Positions 54,993 to 63,704 are shown, numbered from the stretch's first letter. The stretch: 64,000 bases of DNA from Selenomonas ruminantium subsp. ruminantium ATCC 12561 (GCF_000424065.1 NZ_AUJE01000002.1:62001-126000); one strand, 5' to 3'. Numbers and translations: made by a program. The notes: generated from the sequence alone by a model not told the origin.

Positions 54993-55835
54993 TTATTGTC
55001 CGTTATTACCTAAAAAATAACGTTTTATTACTTCTAAAACGCCGTTATGGTCATTGTCGCTTACGACCACATCGCAGATTTCTTTGATGGAGTCAGCAGC
55101 ATTTCCCATAGCGGCAGCCAGCCCGGCTGTTTGCAGGATTTCCAAATCATTCGGCGCATCGCCAACGGCAACGGTCGCGGCAAGGGGGATATTCAGCAGT
55201 TGACATAGTTCTTTCAGCCCGCTGGCTTTGGTGATGCCTTCGGGGGAAGCTTCCAGTCCCGTTCGTTCTGCCAGTACAAGGTTCATACCAAGACCGGCAA
55301 GGCGTTTGCGGCTGCGTTCACGCGAGGCCGTAGTGCGATGATAAAGGTTAATTTTGAGAATTTCACCAGCGTGTTCCTGTATGTAATGTGCTAAATCTTT
55401 CGGCCTGTCGCAGATACGTTCGTACATATCCTGATAGACGGCCATGGAAAAATCGTCCATGTGCAAAATATCTTGTTCGCGGGCTGCGGAAGCATTTATG
55501 GTAAGTATGTGTACCATAGCATCTTCTTCGCAGGCTGTTGCGAGTAACTTTTGACACTGTTCTACGGATAGCGCATGCGTGGTCAAGGGCTGTTCTTTGT
55601 AAAAATCATAAATCAAGCCGCCGCTTACCAATAGTCCATAGTGCATACCCTTAAAGGCATCACGGTAGTCGGCAAGTTCCGCCAGACCGCGGCCTGTACC
55701 AACGACAACCTCAATCCCTTGTTCCATCAGCTGCTGAATAGCCGCAGTTGTTTCAGGGGGAATCTGTTTGGCCGAAGTAAGCAGAGTTCCGTCCATATCG
55801 AGGGACAGCAGGCGGTAGTTATTTTCTTTAGACAT
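54993..55835 (-). CDS. Cof-type HAD-IIB hydrolase
   Basis: 280 residues of the Cof/YidA type. Motif I is LLSLDMDGTLLTSAK, the cap is of class IIB, and the C-terminus has VGDAPNDLEILQTAGLAAAMGNA with the metal-binding GD..ND. These are broad sugar-phosphate or FMN phosphatases in the cytoplasm. The ATG at 55835 is taken by family alignment. It is single, on the minus strand, next to plus-strand accessory genes. Confidence 0.9.
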   Translation of the reverse strand: MSKENNYRLLSLDMDGTLLTSAKQIPPETTAAIQQLMEQGIEVVVGTGRGLAELADYRDAFKGMHYGLLVSGGLIYDFYKEQPLTTHALSVEQCQKLLATACEEDAMVHILTINASAAREQDILHMDDFSMAVYQDMYERICDRPKDLAHYIQEHAGEILKINLYHRTTASRERSRKRLAGLGMNLVLAERTGLEASPEGITKASGLKELCQLLNIPLAATVAVGDAPNDLEILQTAGLAAAMGNAADSIKEICDVVVSDNDHNGVLEVIKRYFLGNNGQ

Positions 55836-55918
55836 AATCGTTCATCTCCGTAAAGTCACATAATGGCTAAATTATAATCCATTTATGTACGTTTTACCAT
55901 AGGTGAAAAATTCTCATT

Positions 55919-55941
55919 AAGCGCCAAGTGCGCTTTTTTTT
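55919..55941 (+). terminator. Orphan hairpin with T run
   Basis: AAGCGC / GCGCTT with a five-base loop followed by TTTTTTT. It points rightward although no plus-strand gene ends nearby; it may be a relic or the end of an unseen short RNA. Confidence 0.5.
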
Positions 55942-56045
55942 ATACATGTTTGGACACTTACGGCAGTCCTGTCTAAGCAAAGTCATTTCGTCTATGCTAT
56001 CATGTGAGGCATAGAGAAGTGAACGAGCGAAAGGGGATTGGCGTT

Positions 56046-56906
56046 ATGCAAAATGTTCAGCCTGAAATCCGTATCCATGTATTCCATACCGGCTGTGTAT
56101 GTGTGTCGCCCGGCCTGCCGTTTAAGGATGCAGAAAAAAATCCCAATCCGGTGCAGCTTACGTTATTGTCGTCTTATGGGCGTAAACAGCGCTTATGGCT
56201 GCCGGTTTCCGCCTATTTGATTGAACATCCACAAGGGAAAATCCTCGTGGATACGGGCTGGCATCGGGAAATCAGTCCTAAAGGGGAATACAGCCGCTGG
56301 GCGCAGATTCGTCATTTGGGGCTGGCGCATTATCTGCTGAATCAGGGTGTTTTGCCCTTGGGCGAATCGCTGGTCGAACAGTTAGCACGCAGAAATATCC
56401 AGCCCAAGGATATTGACTATGTACTGCTTACGCATTTGCATTCCGACCATGCCAGCGGCTTGCGGCAGTTGAAAGAGGCCAAACACATTCTCGTGAGTGA
56501 GGAGGAATGGCAGGATACGAAAGCACATGCGGAACGCTATGTGACCAGCATGTGGAAAGGCGTCAACATGGAAACGTTTGCATTTAAAGAAACAGGCCAG
56601 GGGCCAGTGGGCCGCAGTTTTGACCTGTTTGGCGATGGCAGTGTGGAAATGATTCAGATTCCCGGCCATACCAGCGGTTTGGCGGCGGTGAAAATCTCGC
56701 ATGGCGGCAAATTTGTCCTGCTATTTGCCGATGGCGGCTATGCAGAAAAATCCTGGAAGGAAATGATTCCGCGGGGAACCGCTCTTGATGCCCCGCAGGC
56801 TTATCGTTCGCTGCAATGGATTCATGATATGAGTCAAAAAGAGGAATGTCTGGAATCTTTGGCGAATCATAATATGGATGTAATTCCTCACGAAATTGTT
56901 TTGTAA
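56046..56906 (+). CDS. Metallo-beta-lactamase-fold hydrolase (AHL-lactonase-like)
   Basis: 286 residues. The zinc motif is H130-L-H132-S-D134-H135 in LLTHLHSDHASGL; further ligands are in IQIPGHTSGLAAV and LLFADGGYAE. The N-terminal AYLIEHPQGKILVDTGWH is typical of the N-acyl homoserine lactonase/AttM-like branch, but the same branch holds many hydrolases with other substrates. ATG at 56046 behind AAAGGGG; the frame is open 42 bases upstream without a ribosome site. No signal peptide, so cytoplasmic. Confidence 0.75.
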   Translation: MQNVQPEIRIHVFHTGCVCVSPGLPFKDAEKNPNPVQLTLLSSYGRKQRLWLPVSAYLIEHPQGKILVDTGWHREISPKGEYSRWAQIRHLGLAHYLLNQGVLPLGESLVEQLARRNIQPKDIDYVLLTHLHSDHASGLRQLKEAKHILVSEEEWQDTKAHAERYVTSMWKGVNMETFAFKETGQGPVGRSFDLFGDGSVEMIQIPGHTSGLAAVKISHGGKFVLLFADGGYAEKSWKEMIPRGTALDAPQAYRSLQWIHDMSQKEECLESLANHNMDVIPHEIVL

Positions 56907-57052
56907 GGGACGGTAAAGGCCTGGCGAGTCCCAATGAAGCGCTGATTTTGGAAATGGTCGCCGCCGAAGCCATTGCAGGATATACGTTTTGGCTGTCACA
57001 TCCTTACGAAACCAATGAGGACGAACCGTTAAGTAGTCGAAAATATCGATAA
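56903..57052 (+). pseudogene. Short remnant of an unknown gene
   Basis: An open stretch overlapping the lactonase stop codes for RDGKGLASPNEALILEMV, AAEAIAGYTFWLSHPYET and ends SSRKYR before a stop. It has no start with a ribosome site, and codon choice looks like coding sequence. It seems to be the tail of a gene whose front was lost. I do not recognise the family. Confidence 0.35.
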
Positions 57053-57092
57053 ATATGTATATAAGTGGACAAATATCTTATATAATATGCTT

Positions 57093-57325
57093 AACGGGCT
57101 GTTTCAAGCTCTAGTGACCGTGTTCGGCGAAAGCTGTTTGCGGGATGAACTAAGTTATCGGGATAAGTTAAAGACTCACCTGCGGATGTAAACCATCAGT
57201 CCGCTGCTCTGAGAGTGCCAACCAAGAAACACCGCTAATGTCCTGCGGGGATAACAGGGAAACACATGAGCTTCCTGACGACATGGGCAAGAAGGAAAAT
57301 TCTCCTGTAAAGGAAGGTGGCAGAG
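57093..57325 (+). ncRNA. Probable omega RNA (HEARO-type) of the IscB system
   Basis: About 230 bases of structured, non-coding sequence end at the iscB ribosome site and start codon. IscB proteins are known to be guided by an upstream RNA of about this size (the HEARO/omega RNA), with the guide at the 5' end and scaffold running to the gene. A TATAAT box at 57081-57086 could serve as its -10. Segments such as GCTGTTTGCGGGATGAAC, CCTGCGGATGTAAACC and TCCTGCGGGGATAACAGGG look able to form helices. Exact ends and the guide segment (inferred near 57093-57108) are not determined. Confidence 0.6.
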
Positions 57326-58570
57326 ATGCCCATAATTAAGAAATATGCGTTCGTTCTGGACGCAGAAGGGAAACGACTTGACCCCACTATCGAGCAGAAT
57401 GCCTGGCGGCTTGTCCGTCAGCATAAAGCTCGGCTGGTATCGAAGTTCCCGATGGTAATTCAACTAAATAAAGTCGTGGACAACCCAAATAACGATGAAA
57501 TACGCTGTGGCATTGACGATGGTGCGAATCATGTTGGGCTTGCGTTGGTTCAAAAGTGTTTGACCAAAAACAAGGTTGTATTCAAGGGAACTATCGAGCA
57601 ACGCAAGGTCGTCAAGCATTTGCTGACCGTTCGCCGTGGCTACCGCAGGTATCATAGATACCATAAGCAGTACCGCCCTGCAAGGTTCTTCAATCGTGCG
57701 TCTTCACGAAGAAGCGGCAGATTGATGCCGTCGATAATTCAGCGAAAACAAGCGACGCTTCGCGTAATCGACAGGCTCCGGCAATGGATTCGCATTGACG
57801 GCTACTGGTTGGAAGAGGTGAAAATTGACATTCGGGCTTTGACGGACGGATACAAGCCTTACCGTTGGCAGTATCAGAGGTCAAACCGTCTGGACAACAA
57901 TCTGCGTCTTGCAGCCATCTATCGTGACGGCTGCAAGTGCATGGAATGCGGCAAAGTCAAAACTCGTTTTGAGGTACATCACATTACTCCGCGAGAGGCT
58001 GGCGGTGCAGATACCATTAGCAATCTGATAACACTTTGCCCCAACTGTCATGCTAGAACATTTAGCAGGGAATCACAGTTTGCAGATAGGTACTACGCTT
58101 TGATTGGATCCGCAGGTCATGTCGAAGGGCTTGATGATGCCCAGCGTGTTATGCAGGGCAAGCATTGGTTCAAGAAACAGTTGCAGTTACGAGGTTCGTT
58201 GGTTTTGACAACTGGTGGTGATACCGCCAATAAACGTGAAGATTGGAATATTTCCAAGACGCATACCAATGACGCGGTTTGTATAACCGATTTGAAGCCT
58301 GAAAATATAGGCGTTGGGGAATGGAGCATTAAGCCTATGCGTCGAAAAAGCAAAGCTGGCGTTGATGAGGTTTGCGGTTTCCGTCATCGGGATTATGTGA
58401 CCTACACTTATCGCAATGGCGAAACTCATACGGGTTATGTTACAGCGATGTATCCTGACAAAAATCAGTTAAACTTCCAATCACCCACAAAGCATTGCAA
58501 ACGGGTTAATGCTCTGAAAACAAGGCTTTTGTGGAGATTTAATAAGATTTACTGGCTCAAATGTGCTTAG
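57326..58570 (+). CDS. iscB: IscB-type RNA-guided HNH/RuvC nuclease
   Basis: 414 residues. Split RuvC: motif [15 protein letters not shown] (D64), motif [13 protein letters not shown] (E163 or E164), motif [13 protein letters not shown] (H313, D316). An arginine-rich bridge helix, [20 protein letters not shown] (103-122), follows motif I. The HNH domain has C205-x2-C208, EVHHITP (H218/H219) and CPNCH (238-242). The N-terminus [14 protein letters not shown] replaces the usual PLMP tetrapeptide by RLDP. ATG at 57326 is eight bases after AGGAAGG. No tnpA transposase is adjacent. Such proteins, found on IS200/IS605-like elements, are ancestors of Cas9 and cut DNA matching the omega RNA guide. Confidence 0.85.
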   Translation: MPIIKKYAFVLDAEGKRLDPTIEQNAWRLVRQHKARLVSKFPMVIQLNKVVDNPNNDEIRCGIDDGANHVGLALVQKCLTKNKVVFKGTIEQRKVVKHLLTVRRGYRRYHRYHKQYRPARFFNRASSRRSGRLMPSIIQRKQATLRVIDRLRQWIRIDGYWLEEVKIDIRALTDGYKPYRWQYQRSNRLDNNLRLAAIYRDGCKCMECGKVKTRFEVHHITPREAGGADTISNLITLCPNCHARTFSRESQFADRYYALIGSAGHVEGLDDAQRVMQGKHWFKKQLQLRGSLVLTTGGDTANKREDWNISKTHTNDAVCITDLKPENIGVGEWSIKPMRRKSKAGVDEVCGFRHRDYVTYTYRNGETHTGYVTAMYPDKNQLNFQSPTKHCKRVNALKTRLLWRFNKIYWLKCA

Positions 58571-58631
58571 AGATGCATATTTGAGTATATTTGACCATAT
58601 TTGACCGTATTTTTAAAAGGGAGGCAAAGGC

Positions 58632-59552
58632 ATGAAATTTTGTATCTTTGGTGCCGGGGGCACCGGCGGCGTGCTGGCAGCGTATTTGGCTATGGCCGGA
58701 AATGAGGTAACGGTGATTGCCCGCGGAGCGCATTTGGCAGCTATACAGGAAAAGGGGCTTACCCTGCGAACCAATCATCGGGGTACGGAGCAGATAAAGA
58801 AGGTAAAGGCCTGCACAGCGGAAGAGTATGCGGATATGCCCGATGTATTGCTGGTCTGTGTAAAATACTATAATATTGACGATGCCATTGCCTTTGCTCA
58901 GGAAAAGATGAATGCAGAGGTACTCATCGTACCGGTGCTTAACGTGTTCGGCACGGGCGGCGTGATGCAGGAGAAACTGCCGGAACTCACCTGTCTGGAT
59001 GGCTGTATCTATGTGATGGGCGAAATTGCCTCGCCGGGTGTTATCTATCAGTCGGATAAGATGCTGCGGGTAATTTTTGGCTATCGTCCGCAGCAGGAGG
59101 TTCGCTTGCGGGAGAAAGCGCAGGAACTGGAAACGGTCATGCAAAAGGCGGAAATCCGCGCGCATTTCAGTGATAACATCATCCGTGATGCCCTGCAAAA
59201 ATTTGCCTTTGTTTCGCCTGCGGCAGCGGCGGGAGCATATTTTAACGCCACGAGCGAAAAGTTTCAGGTGGACGGCCAGGAGCGTGAACTGTTCATTGGT
59301 TTGATTAAGGAAGTGGAAGCCTTGGGCCAAGCCATGGGCATTACGTTTACCGTAAATCTGGTGGAAACGGGGCTGAACATCATGGACGCGCTCAAGGCTG
59401 GCTCTACGATGTCCATGCAGCGGGATATTCAGCGGGGCGGCAATTCGGAATTTGCCGGACTGGTGAATCGTGTAGTGGAGTTGGGAACGGAATATCATGT
59501 AGCTGTGCCTTTGTATCAGCAGGTTGCGGACTGGGGTGCGAAAAATTTGTAA
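58632..59552 (+). CDS. Ketopantoate reductase-family (ApbA/PanE) protein
   Basis: 306 residues. N-terminal CIFGAGGTGGVLAAYLAMAG is the NADPH site; the catalytic-lysine helix near IRDALQKFAFVSPAAAAGAY and the late GSTMSMQRDIQRGGNSEF match 2-dehydropantoate 2-reductases. Several paralogues of this fold reduce other 2-keto acids, and no other pantothenate gene is nearby, so the symbol panE is not assigned. AGGGAGGC precedes the ATG. Confidence 0.8.
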   Translation: MKFCIFGAGGTGGVLAAYLAMAGNEVTVIARGAHLAAIQEKGLTLRTNHRGTEQIKKVKACTAEEYADMPDVLLVCVKYYNIDDAIAFAQEKMNAEVLIVPVLNVFGTGGVMQEKLPELTCLDGCIYVMGEIASPGVIYQSDKMLRVIFGYRPQQEVRLREKAQELETVMQKAEIRAHFSDNIIRDALQKFAFVSPAAAAGAYFNATSEKFQVDGQERELFIGLIKEVEALGQAMGITFTVNLVETGLNIMDALKAGSTMSMQRDIQRGGNSEFAGLVNRVVELGTEYHVAVPLYQQVADWGAKNL

Positions 59553-59560
59553 AAGGGTCA

Positions 59561-59595
59561 AAATTCGTCACGAAAAAGCGTGGCGAATTTTTTTA
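59561..59595 (+). terminator. Terminator after the reductase gene
   Basis: AAATTCGTCACG / CGTGGCGAATTT with a six-base loop, then TTTT; one mismatched pair in the stem. Confidence 0.85.
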
Positions 59596-59604
59596 GGGAT
59601 TATA

Positions 59605-59633
59605 TTGACATTGCGTCATTTTATAGCTATAAT
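59605..59633 (+). promoter_or_regulatory. Consensus promoter of the TetR gene, probable operator
   Basis: TTGACA, exactly 17 bases, TATAAT. The -35 region also forms the short palindrome TGACATTGCGTCA, and GATGTCA recurs downstream, which may be a TetR operator for self-control. Confidence 0.8.
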
Positions 59634-59691
59634 GCAATTAACATAAGTTACACGATGTCATTTTTGAAAAATAAATTGCAGGAGGCTGTTT

Positions 59692-60318
59692 ATGCCAAAG
59701 GTTTCAGAAGAAGTGCTGCTCGCGCGGCGGGAAGAGATTATTGATGCTTGTGCCAAGCTCTATGAGACGATGAATTTTAAGGATATCACGCTCAAAGAGA
59801 TTGGCAAGGTGACGACCTTTAACCGCACGGCCATTTACAACTATTTCAATACGAAGGAAGAAATTTTTCTCGCCCTGATGCAGCGGGAGTATGATTTGTG
59901 GGTAGCTGATCTGGAAGAGCTGCTGTCTGCACATGAGTCGTTAAGCCATGATGAATTGGCAGATGCCCTGTCCCGTTCCTTGGAAAAGCGGTCAAGGCTG
60001 TTGAAGCTTCTCTCCATGAATCATTTTGATATGGAAGGGAACAGCCGCTATGAGAATCTGGTGGAGTTCAAGCGTTCGTATGGCAAGTCCATGCAGGCGG
60101 TGCGTCATTGTCTGGACAAGTTTTGCCCGGAAATGAATGAAGTGGCCAAGCAGAGCTTTATCTATGCGTATTTCCCGTTTATCTATGGGATTTATCCCTA
60201 TGCCGTGGTGACGGAGGAGCAGAAAAAAGCGATGGCCGAAGCGGGTGTTGATTATAAGTATCTGTCCATCTATGAGATTTCCTATAATTGTCTGCGGAAG
60301 CTGTTAGGCGTGAATTAA
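59692..60318 (+). CDS. TetR/AcrR-family transcriptional regulator
   Basis: 208 residues. The N-terminal helix-turn-helix is ACAKLYETMNFKDITLKEIG and FNRTAIYNYFNTKEEIFLAL; the rest is the helical ligand-binding domain. It is the first gene after a consensus promoter with a palindrome and precedes an amidohydrolase and redox genes, so it probably represses its own operon. The effector is unknown. Confidence 0.9.
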   Translation: MPKVSEEVLLARREEIIDACAKLYETMNFKDITLKEIGKVTTFNRTAIYNYFNTKEEIFLALMQREYDLWVADLEELLSAHESLSHDELADALSRSLEKRSRLLKLLSMNHFDMEGNSRYENLVEFKRSYGKSMQAVRHCLDKFCPEMNEVAKQSFIYAYFPFIYGIYPYAVVTEEQKKAMAEAGVDYKYLSIYEISYNCLRKLLGVN

Positions 60319-60329
60319 GGAGGGATACC

Positions 60330-61391
60330 TTGAAACGGCGTGATTTTCTCAAAGCAGGTATTGGCGGGGCGTTTGCCCTTTGGGGGCTGGGGGCTATGCA
60401 GGAAAAGACGGCAATGGCAGCCGGCAGGGAAGCGCTCCCTGCCGGGCGCAAGATTGATGTGCATGCCCATGCAATTCTGCCGAGCTTTGTGCAGGGGCTT
60501 ACAAAGCTCGGCATTGATGCGGCGGCTGAGGAGGGTTATCCTTTGCCCGCCTGGTCGGAAGAAGCGCATTTGGCGTTTATGCAGCAGGCCCGGATTGATT
60601 ATACGGTGCTGTCGCCGGCAACACCGCATATCTATAACGGAGATGAAAAGCTGTCCTGTGAGGTAGCGCGGGAAATCAATGAGGAAACAGCCGCCCTTTG
60701 CCGCAAGTATCCGGATAAATTTGGCTTTGTGGCAGCCCTTCCCTTTCCGAGCAGCGAGGGCAGTATTGCAGAGATAAGGTATGCGATGGATAAGCTGGGG
60801 GCTTTGGGCGTGAAAGTTCCGAGCAATGCCGGAGGTATTTATCTGGGCGATGCACGCTGGGAAGCGGTCTTTGCAGAACTAAACCGCCGTCAGGCGCTGA
60901 TTATCCTGCACCCCAGTCCGGCAAGGGAACTTCCGCATAAAGGGACGGTGACGGGGCAGGTCATGGCGTTGTTTGAATATCCTGCCGATACCACGCGAGC
61001 CGTTGTCAACCTGCTCGCCAGTGGCATGCTGGAGCGTTATCCTAAGGTTCGTCTGGTCGTGCCGCACTGCGGTTCCTTCCTGCCTTATATGAAACAGCGG
61101 GCCAAGGCGATGTTTGCCATGCTGGCAGGCATGCAGATGATGAAGCCGGTGGATATGGAAGCGGGCATGAAGCAGCTTTATTATGATTTGGCTGGTGACC
61201 CCATGCCGGAGGCGATGGATATGCTGCTGAAGATTACCGATGAAGGTCATTTGCTCTATGGCAGTGACTTCCCCTATGTTCCGGCGAAAGCCTTGCTGGG
61301 CAAGAAGGCCGCTTTGGATAATGAATTGGCAAACAGGCAATGGCTGGCGAAAATATATTGCCAAAATTCGCAAGAGTTAATCTTTTCGTGA
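60330..61391 (+). CDS. Exported (Tat) amidohydrolase, ACMSD-like
   Basis: 353 residues. The N-terminus KRRDFLKAGIGGAFALWGLG is a twin-arginine signal. The body is a metal-dependent TIM-barrel hydrolase: KIDVHAHAILPSF (HxH), later LIILHPSP, VVPHCGSFLPYM and YGSDFPYVPAKAL, as in the aminocarboxymuconate-semialdehyde decarboxylase-like branch of amidohydrolases. TTG start at 60330, five bases after AAGGAGGG; upstream open frame overlaps the TetR gene. Substrate unknown; with the flavodoxin-type neighbours it may serve in the detoxification of an aromatic or quinone-like compound (inference). Confidence 0.8.
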   Translation: MKRRDFLKAGIGGAFALWGLGAMQEKTAMAAGREALPAGRKIDVHAHAILPSFVQGLTKLGIDAAAEEGYPLPAWSEEAHLAFMQQARIDYTVLSPATPHIYNGDEKLSCEVAREINEETAALCRKYPDKFGFVAALPFPSSEGSIAEIRYAMDKLGALGVKVPSNAGGIYLGDARWEAVFAELNRRQALIILHPSPARELPHKGTVTGQVMALFEYPADTTRAVVNLLASGMLERYPKVRLVVPHCGSFLPYMKQRAKAMFAMLAGMQMMKPVDMEAGMKQLYYDLAGDPMPEAMDMLLKITDEGHLLYGSDFPYVPAKALLGKKAALDNELANRQWLAKIYCQNSQELIFS

Positions 61392-61419
61392 TAATGCGTA
61401 TGTGTAAGGAGAGAAGACG

Positions 61420-61968
61420 ATGAAGGTTTTAGTTATTCATGGCAGCATGAGAAAAAATGGCAACACGGGAATCCTGGCGGACGAATTTATCCGCGGCGCG
61501 CAGGAAGCCGGGCATGAGACGGAGAAAGTAGAACTGCGGGATAAAACCTTTGGTGACTGCTATGGCTGCCGTGCCTGCCATAATAATGGCGGCACTTGTG
61601 TGCAGAAGGACGATATGGCTGAAGTGCTCGAAAAGCTAAAGGCTGCGGATGTTATCGTATTGGCATCCCCGCTCTATTACTTTACCTGGACGGGGCTCAT
61701 GAAGCGGTTTCTGGACCGTACCTATCCCTTGCTGCCAATTCTGAAAGACAAGGATTTTTATCTGCTTACCTTGGGCGGCGTGCCGGATAAGAAATTTATG
61801 GCCAATATTCTTTCGGATTTTAATATGTATGTGGGCTGTTTCAAGGAATTCAATCAGGTGGGCGTACGCAATGCAGGTGCCATTATCGGTACTTCGGCTT
61901 TGGCACCCGGTGCCATTCGTGAATCGGCAGCGATGCAGGAAGCCTATGAGACGGGCAAGAATTTGTAA
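61420..61968 (+). CDS. Flavodoxin-fold NAD(P)H-dependent FMN oxidoreductase
   Basis: 182 residues. FMN-binding start LVIHGSMRKNGNTGILADEF, then a cysteine pair in GCRACHNNGGTCVQKDDM and LASPLYYFTWTGLMKRFLDR. This is the iron-sulfur-flavoprotein/NADPH-dependent-reductase-like branch of flavodoxin-fold proteins. No signal peptide. Start at the ATG after AAGGAGAG; in line with the TetR-led operon. Confidence 0.8.
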   Translation: MKVLVIHGSMRKNGNTGILADEFIRGAQEAGHETEKVELRDKTFGDCYGCRACHNNGGTCVQKDDMAEVLEKLKAADVIVLASPLYYFTWTGLMKRFLDRTYPLLPILKDKDFYLLTLGGVPDKKFMANILSDFNMYVGCFKEFNQVGVRNAGAIIGTSALAPGAIRESAAMQEAYETGKNL

Positions 61969-61980
61969 GGGGGAAGAAAA

Positions 61981-62283
61981 ATGTTCATCATCAATCAGGT
62001 GTTAAAGGCAGACAAGATTCCGGCAGGTAAGGGCGAGGAGCTCTTTAAGCAACATATTGCCTGGTTTACCAAACATTTTGAGCAGGGCGATTTCCTGCTG
62101 GTGGGGCCGTATACCGACAAAGAGATGGCCGGGATTATGATTAGCGGCGCCGAAACGCGTGAAGCCGTGGACGAAATCCTGCGGGAAGATGTGTATTACG
62201 CAGGCGGCATGGCCGATTATGAAGTGCGTTCCTTTAAGGCCGCGATGATTTCGCCGTCCCTGGCTGACTGTGCAGGCAAATAA
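61981..62283 (+). CDS. YciI-family protein
   Basis: 100 residues with the ferredoxin-like dimeric fold of YciI: the histidine in LFKQHIAWFTKHFEQGDFL and the glycine-rich LLVGPYTDKEMAGIMI are the usual features. YciI-like proteins are thought to be small enzymes or binding partners for aromatic compounds. AAGGGGG before the ATG; 12 bases after the preceding gene. Confidence 0.8.
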   Translation: MFIINQVLKADKIPAGKGEELFKQHIAWFTKHFEQGDFLLVGPYTDKEMAGIMISGAETREAVDEILREDVYYAGGMADYEVRSFKAAMISPSLADCAGK

Positions 62284-62311
62284 GCAGCGGCATTGAGGAA
62301 AGGAAATCCTT

Positions 62312-62995
62312 ATGAACAGACGGGAATTTATACAGCTTGCCGGCACAGGTGCTATGACCTTGTTTCTTTCCGGCTGTGGTCTGGGCGCGCTGACTGGCGA
62401 AAAGAGCAGTAAGGAAGCAAAGGAATTTGTACCGGGAAGTGTTTCGGGAGGAAAGAACATGAAGATTGTGGTGATTACCAGCAGCCCCCATCCGCAAAAT
62501 GAGTCCACCTCGATTTATTTGGCAGACCGGTTCACCGAAGGGGCGAAAAGCGCCGGGCATGAAGTCTTTACCTTTGATGCGGCGCATGAGGAAACGCATC
62601 CTTGTCAGGGCTGTGACAAATGCGGCATGGATGGCCCATGCGTGTTCAAGGATGCCATCGAAAATACCCTGATGCCCAAGATGCTGGCGGCTGACCTTAT
62701 CGTGCTTACCACGCCGCTGTATTACTTTGGTATGTCGGCCCAGTTAAAGATAATCGTGGATAGGTTTTATTCGCGGACGGAAAAACTGCATGGCAAGAAA
62801 TCCATTATAATGGCTACGGCCTATAACAGTGCGGATTGGACGATGGAAGCACTGGCCAATCATTATGAAACGTTGGTGCGCTATATGGAATGGCAGGATG
62901 TCGGGCAGGTTTGGGCGACAGGCTGCGGCGCCCGCAGTCTGGTCGAAAAGTCATCCTTTGCCGATATGGCGTATAAAATAGGCGCCAATTTGTAA
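62312..62995 (+). CDS. Exported flavodoxin-fold oxidoreductase with Tat-like lipoprotein signal
   Basis: 227 residues. The N-terminus NRREFIQLAGTGAMTLFLSG has a twin-arginine-like motif and ends at a cysteine in LSGC, a lipobox. The mature protein has FMN-binding VVITSSPHPQNESTSIYLAD, cysteines in CQGCDKCGMDGPC and the LTTPLYYFGMSAQLKIIVDR segment, homologous to the cytoplasmic protein two genes upstream. It is likely exported folded with FMN and anchored to the cell envelope. Confidence 0.8.
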   Translation: MNRREFIQLAGTGAMTLFLSGCGLGALTGEKSSKEAKEFVPGSVSGGKNMKIVVITSSPHPQNESTSIYLADRFTEGAKSAGHEVFTFDAAHEETHPCQGCDKCGMDGPCVFKDAIENTLMPKMLAADLIVLTTPLYYFGMSAQLKIIVDRFYSRTEKLHGKKSIIMATAYNSADWTMEALANHYETLVRYMEWQDVGQVWATGCGARSLVEKSSFADMAYKIGANL

Positions 62996-63005
62996 GAGAA
63001 AATAC

Positions 63006-63036
63006 TTGACTTGAAGTTTACTACAAGTGTTAGAGT
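63006..63036 (+). promoter_or_regulatory. MerR-type promoter with 19-bp spacer and operator
   Basis: TTGACT (63006) and TAGAGT (63031) are 19 bases apart, longer than the normal 17. Between them lies an interrupted palindrome ACTTG...CAAGT. Long spacer and palindrome are the mark of promoters activated by MerR-family regulators (NmlR/AdhR-like). No merR gene is in the window. Confidence 0.6.
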
Positions 63037-63074
63037 GAACATAGATGAAATTGGTGATGAAAGGGGATAACATT

Positions 63075-63704
63075 ATGCGAAAACTATGGATTGCCTGTTT
63101 GGGCGTGTTGATGATTTTAGGTCTGGTGGGCTGTGGTACAGAGTCGGGCAAGACGGCAGAAAAGGCCGCACCGGCACCTGTGCAGACTACGGCACAGGCA
63201 GACAGCAAGGCACCTGCGGCTAAAGGCAAGATTCTCGTGGCGTATTTCTCGGCCACGGGCAATACCCGCACGCTTGCAGAGAATGCGGCTAAGGCTTTGA
63301 ATGCGGACCTCTACGAAATTCGTCCGGAAGTTCCTTATAGCAAAGAGGACTTGAACTATAATGACGAAAGCACTCGCGCTACAGTGGAACAGAAGAACGA
63401 CAGCGCCCGCCCGAAACTGGCGGATAAGAATGCACCGATTGCGGACTATGATACCATCGTACTGGCATATCCCATCTGGTGGGGACAGGCGCCGCGCATC
63501 ATGGATACCTTCGTGGAAAGCTATGATTTCACGGGCAAGAAAATGACTGCCATCTGCACCTCCGGCGGCAGCGATATCGGCACGAGTGCTGACTATCTGC
63601 AGAAGCTGACCAAGGGCAAGGCTGAATGGAAGGCCGGCAAGCTGTTCTCTCCGCAGGCCAAAGCCGAAGACATCAAAAGTTGGTTTAATGGTCTGGGCTT
63701 ATGA
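63075..63704 (+). CDS. Lipoprotein flavodoxin
   Basis: 209 residues. Lipoprotein signal LWIACLGVLMILGLVGC, an Ala/Pro-rich linker, then a flavodoxin: ILVAYFSATGNTRTLAENAA binds FMN phosphate, and IVLAYPIWWGQAPRIMDTF and TAICTSGGSDIGTS follow. ATG at 63075 behind AAAGGGG; an upstream ATG at 63045 is in frame without a good ribosome site. Its own MerR-type promoter separates it from the preceding operon; its stop overlaps the start of the next gene. Confidence 0.85.
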   Translation: MRKLWIACLGVLMILGLVGCGTESGKTAEKAAPAPVQTTAQADSKAPAAKGKILVAYFSATGNTRTLAENAAKALNADLYEIRPEVPYSKEDLNYNDESTRATVEQKNDSARPKLADKNAPIADYDTIVLAYPIWWGQAPRIMDTFVESYDFTGKKMTAICTSGGSDIGTSADYLQKLTKGKAEWKAGKLFSPQAKAEDIKSWFNGLGL

